64,000 bases of DNA from Symbiodinium microadriaticum (Eukaryota; Sar; Dinophyceae; Suessiales; Symbiodiniaceae). The notes beneath the pieces were generated by a model that ran no database searches, was not told the origin of the DNA, and saw nothing but the letters and a program-made list of their open reading frames with translations. Made by a program: the position numbers and the translations under genes. Below are positions 55,797 to 64,000 of this stretch, in pieces (the first letter of the stretch is position 1; every line of letters starts with the position of its first letter). The stretch is from contig LSRX01000541.1 of NCBI GenBank assembly GCA_001939145.1, positions 237,942-301,941 of the forward strand, read 5' to 3'.

Positions 55797-56310
55797 TTCA
55801 TACGGTTCAGGGTTTAGGGTTTAGGGTTTAGGGTATGGGTCCCGGAAGGATCCCTTTACGGGTTCCTATAAAGGTCCCCATGGCAGCCCCTTTCTGGATC
55901 CCTTTGCAGGTTTAGGGCTGTGGGGTTTAAGGATTGAGTGTTAAGGGTTTCATTAGTAGGCTTTCTGTGAGCTGAAGAACAAGTTGCATTGAGCTTAAGC
56001 ACTGCTACAAACTTGAAACATAAGGCTGCGGGTGTAAGATTCCGGACTAGCGCGTTCAGGGTTCAGAACTTAAGACGGATCGCGAATTGTCACTTCGGAG
56101 GTCAGGCTCGTTTATCGGGTTTAGAGTTTAGGGTTTAGGGGTTTAGGGGTTTGGGGTTTAGGGTTTAGGGCTTTAAGGTTAAAGTTCAGGGGTTTAGGGG
56201 TTCGTGTACCGGTTTTTATGGGCTGAGTTTGACAAGCAGAAGCCAGCATGCAACGCCACGATGAATCCCACACCCCGAGTTCCCCCTACGAGTTTCCGAT
56301 GTCCATCGCC

Positions 56311-56434
56311 ACTTGGAGGCTCAGAGGACTTAGTAAGTCGGTTATAAGTAGGGTTATAAGCCAAATAACTCCATTTAGGGTACTCATAAACTCTACACAT
56401 AACCTACTTCCTAAGTCCCCTGGACCTCCAAGTA
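56311..56434 (+). mobile_element. MITE family A, copy 11
   Basis: 'acttggaggctcagaggac' on the left and 'gtcccctggacctccaagta' on the right. Confidence 0.85.
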
Positions 56435-56976
56435 ACCCAGCTTACATAAACCCAAACCTTTAACCCTTACACCCTGAACCCCGGAGAACTCGAACCCACG
56501 CCCTGAACCCCAAACCCCTAAACCCCTATTATCAGCCCCAAACCCCAAACCATATTATGGTTTATGATAAACCCCAAACCCCAAACCCTAAACCCCTAAA
56601 GCCCCCAATCCTGAAGGAACCCTAAAGGAGAAAAGGACGCCACAGCTCCGCGGATCCTAATCCTGGTCTGGCCCAGCGGCAGTCCGGATCGTTTGCTCGC
56701 TTGGAACATTGCCCTTCCTCGGGTTAGAGTTCAGAGTTTAGGGTTTAGGGTTTAGAGTTTATTGTTTAAGGTTCAGGGTTTAGGATTTAGGGTTTAGGGT
56801 TTAGGATTTAGGGTTTCGGATTTAGGCTTAGGGTTTAGAGTTTAGGGTTTAGGGTTCAGGGTTTAGGATTTAAGGTTCAGGGTTTAGGGTTTCGGGTGTT
56901 TCTGTTGGTTCCTTTGCCGATTTTCCATTGGGTGTGTAGGGTGTAGGGTTTGAATTTTCGAGTGTGGGCTGTAAGG

Positions 56977-57076
56977 TATACCTGTATCCCCAAACCCTAC
57001 AAAATAGTAGGTTGTGACCCCTTTAATTTTCATGTCTAACCCTAAAACAGTAGGTGTTTGGATCCCCAGGTAAGGC
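56977..57076 (-). mobile_element. MITE-like family H, copy 3 (inverted)
   Basis: 'tacctgtatccccaaaccct' on the left and 'gtttggatccccaggtaagg' on the right, with 'aaaatagtaggttgtgaccc' inside. Confidence 0.7.
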
Positions 57077-57221
57077 CTTAGCGTTTTTTGGGGTGTAGGG
57101 GCCACGAAGAAGCAGAACGAGGCAGATATGATTGAAAAACCATGATGATGGCACTGATGGAATCTAAGCACAGCCACCCTAAACCCCTAAACCCCGAAAC
57201 CGTAAACTCGAAACCCCTAAA

Positions 57222-57343
57222 CTAAAGGAAACTACAGGTGGGGAGCTTAGGGTATATAGCGCTTCCATAAGGCTTCTATAAGGCATATAGACCTTCTATA
57301 AGGCTCCTATAGCGGTAACTCCCCACCTGAAAATGTCCTAGAC
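57222..57343 (+). mobile_element. MITE family C, copy 5 (best preserved)
   Basis: 'ctaaaggaaactacaggtgg' on the left and 'ccccacctgaaaatgtccta' on the right, with a complete centre. Use as family reference. Confidence 0.87.
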
Positions 57344-57701
57344 TAAACCCTAAACCCCAAGCACAACCGACCTCTGGGGGCTATTCATACTTCAAGACAG
57401 GTCATAACCTGCAAAGCAGGAGCCAGCCACCACTTGCGGTGCTTTGGCCCTGATAGGCAGAAAAGTGAACATGATTTTCGCCGACGCATCAATCGAGCTG
57501 GGCTCTTCCAACTATTGACTCTCGCCCTCCCGACATCAGAACCGCGCGACCCTGACCCGAAGGTGTTCGGCGAACGCCGCTTCGATCTCGAGACGAGATA
57601 AAGTCCGTCAATGGCTAAACCTGAGCCAAGATTGGCCTGCGAATGGCTTCGATGCCTAACGGAGTAAACATCTTCCGCAATCTGACATAGATATACTTAT
57701 G

Positions 57702-57733
<32 letters not shown>

Positions 57734-57839
57734 GAGAGAGAGAGAGATCATACATGCATGTACAGCATCTACCACACGCGCACGAGCATATACATATACA
57801 TACACGCTAATTATAGCAAATCGCGACATTGCCACCTAT

Positions 57840-58736
57840 GACACTGCGGAAGCTCCGCTGGAAAATCTACGAGACTCCTTCCCGCCGAAGTTCAGCTTGT
57901 ACAGGTCTCCCAGCTCCCGGCTGAGCCGGCTTGACTCGCAAACCATCGGCACGGCCAGGACACGACCGTCGTCCAAGAAAACCTGGCACTGACACCGACA
58001 GGACCGACAAACACGGTGGCAAGCGTGAGGGCAGCGGTCGAGGGAAAAGCACTTGCCTCGCGATGGCAGGCAACTTCATTTATCTTCCTCCCACGAAACC
58101 TGGGTGCCTGCAGCTTTGCATGGCCTTCTGAAGTTTCACATTCACCCGACCCTTCTCGTGACTTGCAAGATCACGCCAAGCCATAGCAGCCGGCCTCGGA
58201 AGAGTAGAGCGGCAACATGCCGACCACTTGCCGCCGGGTCTCGGCGTCAAGGAGGGTAAAAATTATTTTCAGCACCTTGGCTGCGTGTAATTGCATCTCA
58301 AGCCTTGCCCATAGCCCGCTCGTCAGTGAGACTCAGAGAAAACTCAATGAGGCCTGAAGCTCCTTGGTACGGTTACTCGTCGGCACCCGAAAGCCGCAGA
58401 GCAGAGAGACCAGGGCGCTTCTTTCCTCACTCCAAGATTGTGAATTCTTCAACGAATCAACTACAGCGCACATAGAAGCCTCCCCATCCAAAATCACATC
58501 GAACTGGCGGAGGTTCATGTTACCGCTGCCAGCAGCAAGCGCTGTAATGAAGCCGGGCTTCAACTGCAGAGTCCCTTGCACAAGCTCTACAGGCGCCACG
58601 CGTCTCCCCTCCCCCCCCCCCAAGAAGTCGGCCTTATACCTTACAGCCCCGCACTCGAAAGTTAAATCCCTACAACCTACAGACCCAATGGAATCCATAA
58701 AGGAACCAGCAGAACTACTCTCCGCACCCTGAACCC
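57840..58736 (-). pseudogene. Unrecognised decayed coding region
   Basis: Telomere-free block with coding-like minus-strand peptides in more than one frame. The longest runs from about 58733 to a stop at 58333 and includes FECGAVRYKADFLGGG, LKPGFITALAAGSGNMN and RSALVSLLCGFRVP. After that stop the same frame continues with KVLKIIFTLLDAETRRQVV until another stop. A further frame near 57850-57960 gives QVFLDDGRVLAVPM and YKLNFGGKESRRF. This pattern suits a decayed or multi-exon gene. I do not recognise the family. Confidence 0.35.
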
Positions 58737-59900
58737 TGAACCCTAAACCCCAAAACCCTAACCCACCAATAAACCCCCAACCCCTAAACCCCAAAACCCC
58801 AAACCCTAAGCCGCTGGTGTCAGAGCAGCGAGTTCAGACCCCTCGGCAGCAGCTTCTGTGAGTCACTCGCTGCTTCAGGTCGCTGAGCTGTTGAATCTGC
58901 TGCTTAGGGTTTTGGGGTTTTGGGGCTTTGGGGTTTTGGGGCTTTGGGGTTTAGGGTTTAGGGTTGAGGGTTTAGGGTTTTAGGGCTTTAGAGTTAAGGG
59001 GTTTGGGTTTAGGGTTTAGGGTTGAGGGTTACCCTAAATAAACCGGAAACGTTAAACCCTAAACCCTCTCATCTTGTCCCGCACATTCTACTGCGTCTGG
59101 GCACGATCTTTGGCGGTCTCATATATCAAGCAGCGCATATCCGATGTAGGGATGTAGGATTTAGGGTTCAGGGTTCATGGTTTGGGGTTTGGGGTTCAGG
59201 CTTTCGGTCATGCCTTTTGCCAGAACCCCACATTCCAGCCAAGAGTCTGCAGTGCTAGACTGCTGAAAGCCTAAACCCCAAACCCTAAACCCCAAATCCT
59301 AAACCCCAAATCCTAAACCCTAAACCCTAAACCCCAAACCCTGCCCTAAAGCAGTGAAACCTTAGGCCCCAACCCCGAACCAACAGTTGCGTGCTTTAGG
59401 GTTTCGGATGTAGAGTTTAGGGCTTATCGGCTCCACTTCAAGGTTCGGAGAACTTAGTTTTGCTGTGGCTCATGACGGTGTCTATAGTGTTGTGTAACGT
59501 TGCTGTATGGGATTTCTAAAGCTTTGGCGACATTAGGGTTCAGGGTTTNGCCCGATGGCTTTGAAGGTTTTAGGGTTTGGGCTTTTGGGGCTTCAGGGGG
59601 GTTGGGGTGTAGGCTTGAGGTTGCAAAGCCCTGAACCCAAAACCTTTAAGCCTTAAACCCTATCCCTAAACCCCACAACCCTAAACCCTAAACCAAAACC
59701 CTAAAACCCCAAAACCCTAAACCCCTATAAGTCGGGACTTAGTGCGGTGGACTCCCTTCAATACTCACAGCATCTTCACTCCCCAAGCTGCACGAAAGAC
59801 GGTTTGCCTAGGGTTCAGAGTTTGGGGTTTAGAGTTTAGGGTTTAGGGTTTAGGGTAGCTTGGGGTTTAGGGCTTACGGTACGTAGGTCGCTAGAAATTT
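58730..59900. repeat. Dense telomere-like mosaic
   Basis: C-rich: 58730-58815, 59260-59360, 59625-59730. G-rich: 58905-59035, 59150-59200, 59395-59425, 59805-59880. A single N at 59550. No gene. Confidence 0.87.
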
Positions 59901-60148
59901 AGAAAGCAAGGCCATGGACGATCTTGTGCCACAGGCTAAACGCGGCCAAGGGCTTTTGGGAGTCATACAAGGGCCTGTAAAGCTGGTTAGGGTGGTAGAT
60001 TTCCTCTAAACCCTAAACCCTCTAGTAATGCTGTTGTTATAGTATCAAACCCTGAGGAATGACGTTACTTCTCATGCAGGCCCGTCTAGGACTTCAAGAA
60101 TCATGCAGGCGCACGGTAGAGAGGGTTTATGGTGTGGAATCCGGCTGA

Positions 60149-60255
60149 TACGGTTGATGATAGAAATCCTTAGCATGACCGCAAGGACCCTAAACTATGG
60201 GAATTGTGGTATATTCCTTATTATGGGTAGTGCAGGATTTATATTATCAACCGTA
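60149..60255 (-). mobile_element. MITE family B, copy 9 (best preserved, inverted)
   Basis: 'tacggttgatgatagaaat' on the left and 'tttatattatcaaccgta' on the right: matched outer ends with TA on both sides. The core 'gggaattgtggtatattcct' is reversed. Confidence 0.88.
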
Positions 60256-60615
60256 GAAGGGCAGAATAAAGTATAATGCAGCACAAGACACACTGGCAAA
60301 GTATGATCTAGAGACCTGGCAAAATAGTGTTTATCAAACAATCTAAACCTGTATATAAGTTTGTATGACCTAGGATAACATGGTGGAATTTTGCAATATA
60401 GTATAAGTTTGCGCAGTATAACTTTGCGTTCGTATGACTATAGTATAAAACAGTACAACATAGAACAACAAAGTATATTACAGCATGATCTACCATGATA
60501 TATTATGATACGATGCGGTTTAATATGACACAGGCATAGCCTGATGCAATATGATAAGGTATGATATAATTAGTAAGATATGGTATGATGTGGTATGGTG
60601 CGGTGCGGTTTATCT
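60256..60615 (+). repeat. Cryptic 'gtatgatatg'-type low-complexity DNA
   Basis: A purine/pyrimidine-patterned stretch in which 'gtat', 'tatgat' and 'cagtat' words recur irregularly (for example 'gatatggtatgatgtggtat'). No clean period and no gene. Confidence 0.6.
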
Positions 60616-61440
60616 TCATACCGAAATGTGCGGGATGCACCTGGGTGCACCCTCGCTGCAAATGATCCCCGCCTCTCAAGCAGAAATCACCCTCGACAAC
60701 CGATTCAACATTGAAGAGAGCTGAAGAACATCCAAAGCCTAAGCCCAGGATCCGGCGTACCCGGAACGCTTGGCAACCTCTCCATGCGGCGGCGGAGGCT
60801 TTCCTGAGCAAGCATGTCGCGTTTCCGTTTGGGTGAACCTAACCCTAAACCCTAAACCCCCATTAAGTCGTAGGCTTGTCGAGTGACCCTTTTGGAGCAC
60901 TGGCTCTTCGGCTCCCTCGGCTGTCTTGTACTGGGTCGCCATCAGCTGGCCGGTGGATTTCGAGGACGGCACCTCCTTTCAAGCTTCCAGCAGACACTAG
61001 CCGTCACTAGCCCCCATAGATGGGAGCCGGAGTTCTTGAGAGCCCTTTCCGCGGTCTCGCGGCTGGTGTCCCGAAGAAGCAAAACCTTCTGCGTCCCTGT
61101 CGTGCGACACACCCCACAGCGCCGCGCAGCACCTCGCGAAGCCTAGAACTAAACGTCAAAACCGAAAAACCATCCCTACACACGCTGGTCTCAAGGGCAG
61201 GCGTCCTCGGGGTTTTGGGCTTAGGTTTTACGGCTTCGGGTAGTTGGAGCTTAGGGTTTGGACTTTAGCGAAATTAGCTTCGGGTTTAGAGTCTGGGACA
61301 CTAGGTTCTAAAAACCCTAAACCAGAGAGAGGCCTAATCTCTAAAAACGAACTTCCGGAGCCTAAGCCCTAACCCCTAAAGGCCCTAAACCCTTGAGGTG
61401 TAGCACTGAGGGACCGAGGAGAGGCGTGGGCCTTGGAAAT
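60616..61440. other. GC-richer unique interval, uncertain coding
   Basis: 60620-60830 and 60880-61145 are telomere-free and have open frames on both strands (for example plus 60883-61146, 87 aa). No domain is recognised. Short telomere-like words return at 60840-60860 and 61215-61400. Confidence 0.35.
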
Positions 61441-61449
61441 CCTTTCGCG

Positions 61450-61690
61450 CTTTGTTAGCTTAGGGTGTAAGGTTTAGGGTTTAGGTTTTAGGGTGTAGGG
61501 TTTAGGGTTTAGGGCTTAGGGTTTAGGTTTTAGGGTTTAGGTTTTAGGATGTAGGGTTTAGGGTTTAGGGCTTAGGGTTTAGGTTTTAGGGTTTAGGTTT
61601 TAGGGTGTAGGGCTTAGGGTTTAGGTTTTGGGGTTGAGGTTTTAGGGTGTAAGGTTTAGGGTTTAAGGTTTAGGGTTTAAGGCTTACCGG
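61450..61690 (+). repeat. 56-bp higher-order telomere-like tandem
   Basis: The word 'aggttttagg(g/a)tgtaggg' starts at 61483, 61539 and 61595, an exact 56-base period built from eight heptamer-like units. The flanks are simple degenerate TTTAGGG. Confidence 0.8.
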
Positions 61691-61904
61691 CAACTTTCTT
61701 TTCCTACAGTTTAGCAGCCGTTACCCCATATAATTAGTCGGTAGAACCCATAAAACTGTAGGCAGGTAGAGTCCCAGGTATGGTTTCTACAGCTTAGGGC
61801 ATAGAAGGATTTCTCACGGTTTCAGGCTCCTGCCCGAAAAGGACACGGCCAGAAGGATTGAGGGTTGAGAACGCAGGGCGCTCAATTACCGGAGCTTCGG
61901 CTTC

Positions 61905-62380
61905 AGGGAGTAGGGTTCCGGGTTTAGGATTTAAGGCGTGGGGTTCAGGGTTTAGGGTTTATGGTTCAGGGTTTAGGGCTCCGACATCTCGATTCCGGTA
62001 GACATGAAGGAATTCCTACGCTCAGAAGCCCATGTTCCTAAACTACCAGCTGACAACCTCAAGAAGGGATTTTTGAACCTTAAGAAATTTGTGACGCACA
62101 AGACTTATCTAAGGAAGTTCAACACGCCATATAAAAAGCAGCAATTCTCAGGCCCCTCTAACACCACGACAGTGCCACAACAGAAGACCACTCGAAATCC
62201 CAAATCCTGAAGCCTAGACCCTAAACCCTTACCCCCACAACACCCTGAAGCCACAAACTGAAGACCCTAGACCCGAAACCCTAGCCCAGGCCCTAAAGCC
62301 GTTTTGAAGGGTTTAGGGTTTAGGGGTTTTAGGGCTTTTGGGTTTTAGGATTTAGGGTGTAGGGTTTAGGGTTTCGGGAG
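61905..62380. repeat. Telomere-like tracts around a short unique stretch
   Basis: G-rich 61910-61985, C-rich 62210-62300, G-rich 62305-62375. Between them 62004-62200 has a Lys-rich plus-strand frame (KKGFLNLKKFVTHKTY) with no known domain. Confidence 0.7.
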
Positions 62381-62477
62381 AACCGTCTTGAAGTCGGCTA
62401 AGCATCCGGATCGGGCAAGTCGGTAAACAGCCTGCCATCTGAGACTGTTGCGGGTTCTTATAGGGGGCTTTGGGCTT

Positions 62478-62602
62478 CTCCCAGAGAACCCAAAACCCCC
62501 TTAATTAAAGAATATACCTTTAAAAAAAACATAGGGCCTTAGTATTATGATTTGAGGTCTATTCCTTAGTTAAGGGGTATTGGGTTCTTTGGGTTTAATT
62601 AG
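62478..62602. mobile_element. MITE-like family P
   Basis: Inverted ends 'agagaacccaaaaccccctt' and 'aaggggtattgggttctttg' around 'aattaaagaatata' and 'tattccttagtt'. Related single ends lie at about 16905-16932 and 17131-17165. Confidence 0.65.
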
Positions 62603-62820
62603 GGGTTAAGGCTTAGGCTGTTACAGAGTTTTGATTATGGCTCTCTCGGCTCTTCGAGGCTTTATTGAGTCTCTTCAGAACAGGGTGTGTACATAATGGT
62701 CTCGTGGGATTTTTATCAAGGTGTTCTTTAAGTAAGGTTCGTGTAAGACGGCTGTATATGATTTCGCGATATGAGCTTGATACAGTATGGTACAACTCAG
62801 CAGGTACTATACAGGGATAC

Positions 62821-62944
62821 TACTGTCGATGATACAAATCTTACATGACCTTAAGGACCCTAAACTTTGCCCTAAACTATGGGAATTGTGGTATATTCCT
62901 TATTATGTGCGTAATGCCAAGGATTTATATCATCAACCCTAGTA
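62821..62944 (-). mobile_element. MITE family B, copy 10 (inverted)
   Basis: 'tactgtcgatgatacaaat' on the left and 'ttatatcatcaaccctagta' on the right. It has a small internal duplication of 'ccctaaact'. Confidence 0.82.
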
Positions 62945-63059
62945 CCAGCTTCTTTTGAACCCTTTCTTAGGGATGGGGCTTTGAACATGCAGAGCTCGCG
63001 GTCCTTCTGATGGGAACCCTACTACTTTTTCATCTGGAGGGGGGGGGGGGGCTGAAGGT

Positions 63060-63190
63060 CCCGGGATTTCAGGTTTAGGGCTCTGGGGCTTTAGGGCTTT
63101 AGGGCCTAAGCTTTTTAGGATGCTTTCGGGATTAGGGCATAGAGCCAGAGTGCAGGGCTTAGGGCTTAGGGGTTTAGGGGTTCAAGACTT
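63060..63190 (+). repeat. G-rich telomere-like tract
   Basis: Degenerate 'agggctttagggcttta' words after a poly-G run (63041-63052). Confidence 0.85.
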
Positions 63191-63306
63191 GTAGCTTACT
63201 TGTCCAGTATCCCCGGGGAGCTAAAGGTTAACCATTGAGATGATGAGCGAATGATGGTGACCCAGAAAAAGGAGGAAGGTTGCCTGCTCTACCACTACTT
63301 CGAGGC

Positions 63307-63397
63307 TAAGTGGGGTTATAATTGGGGTAACTCTTTTTTGGGGGTACTTGTAACTCTACTTACAACCTACATACTAAGTCCCCTGGGCCTCCAAGTA
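63307..63397 (+). mobile_element. MITE family A, copy 12 (left end lost)
   Basis: Starts in the middle ('gtggggttataattggggta') and keeps the intact right arm 'cccctgggcctccaagta'. Confidence 0.82.
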
Positions 63398-63399
63398 AG

Positions 63400-63898
63400 A
63401 CCGCCATGAAGCGCCCAGGACCGGGGAGTCAACCAGCAACTGCAGCAGGGGCCATGGAGACCGTCTTCACGTCTCTCACTCTATCAGAGTTCTCGGCTTC
63501 GTTCTTCGGCGGCAGCGAAATCTGCCGTAAGGCCTGCCACTGAATCAAGTGCTGTGAAATCATCATTTGCCAGTTCTGCGGCTCCTGCTGTGAAGAAACC
63601 CCCGAATACCATTATCGGACCCATATATGGTATCCCTAACTCTTGCAGGGATTAGGGCTCCTGGACTCATGACTACCGCAGCGGTAGGAGTACTGTAGCA
63701 ACCCCTTACAGTCGGCAGTCCCTGTATAGTGCTACGGTAGTATAGCTCACAGTCATATACCCCGAAACCCCATTCTACGCATCAAGGACCCCCGGACGGG
63801 GGAGCACCGGCGTAGCGCTTGCGGGATTAAAGAGCCCCAAACCCTTTACCGAAGCTTCTAAAAGCTTCGGGGGTGCATCACCTTATAATGAGGATAGG
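63400..63898. other. Unique interval with small palindromes
   Basis: No gene seen. Contains short inverted words ('ccatatatgg', 'gaccgcagcggta'-like at 63670-63740) that may be decayed MITE pieces. Confidence 0.45.
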
Positions 63899-63899
63899 T

Positions 63900-63998
63900 C
63901 TTGGAGGCCCAGGGGGAACTTAGTCAGTCGAGTCATAGTTGGGGTAGCTCCATTTCGGGTAGTTACAGCTCTACTGACAATCGGCATGCAAGGTCCAA
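63900..63998 (+). mobile_element. MITE family A, copy 13 (degenerate)
   Basis: 'cttggaggcccagggggaac' on the left; the right arm is heavily mutated ('ggcatgcaaggtccaaga'). Confidence 0.7.
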
Positions 63999-64000
63999 GA

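Larger units (their letters stand above)
55797..57830. repeat. Telomere-like mosaic with MITEs
   Basis: G-rich: 55803-55840, 56110-56200, 56715-56905. C-rich: 56430-56610, 57175-57225. Microsatellite TA/GA at 57695-57750. The unique part 57360-57690 has no recognised gene. Confidence 0.8.

Noticed and set aside
1-64000. Dinoflagellate spliced-leader relics ahead of genes
   Set aside because: I looked for the conserved 3' part of the leader (TTTTGGCTCAAG) near the gene relics and did not find it; a full search was not possible by eye.

Overview
The window looks like nuclear DNA of a dinoflagellate or a close alveolate relative. The telomere-type heptamer TTTAGGG/CCCTAAA is spread through almost all of it, in both orientations and in degenerate form. 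The few recognisable coding relics (a Tc1/mariner DD34E transposase, a J-domain Rep protein, PPR and BspA/DUF285 repeats) are, as far as I recall, common in Symbiodinium-like genomes. That lineage call is inference, and the exact genus cannot be told from this sequence. The assembly has one 778-base N gap (17195-17972) and a few single Ns.

I found no convincing intact gene in 64 kb. The one gene-like island is 10.4-13.7 kb, visibly more GC-rich than its surroundings and almost free of telomere-like words. On the minus strand it holds a broken Tc1/mariner transposase (10522-11603) and a broken replication protein (about 12130-13607). The second is the most interesting object here. A DnaJ-type J domain (HPD motif), a rolling-circle HUH endonuclease (motif I LLTYQ, motif II HMH) and an SF3-type helicase (Walker A GRSQTGKT, Walker B ILDD) lie in that order. 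J domain and motif I share one reading frame, separated only by a single TGA codon, so this was a J-HUH-helicase fusion.

The rest is a mosaic of (1) degenerate telomere-like tracts tens to about 250 bases long, flipping orientation repeatedly; (2) at least six families of 95-125 bp palindromic MITE-like elements, most with TA at both ends, which is the Tc1/mariner signature; and (3) microsatellites and minisatellites, including a 44-bp unit at 39.8-40.2 kb, an 11-bp unit at 30.96-31.03 kb, and 29-bp and 56-bp higher-order telomere-like periods.

A second accessory patch lies at 52.0-55.8 kb. Fragments of a BspA/DUF285 repeat protein and of a PPR protein are each folded back on themselves by short-loop inverted duplications, and a third, non-coding foldback (70-bp arms, 22-bp loop, 67/70 matching) lies at 52.05-52.21 kb. 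Together they suggest a local replication template-switching process. The two gene relics at 10-13 kb are plausible members of a transposon ecology in which a Tc1-like transposase moved the TA-flanked MITEs, but this window cannot prove it.
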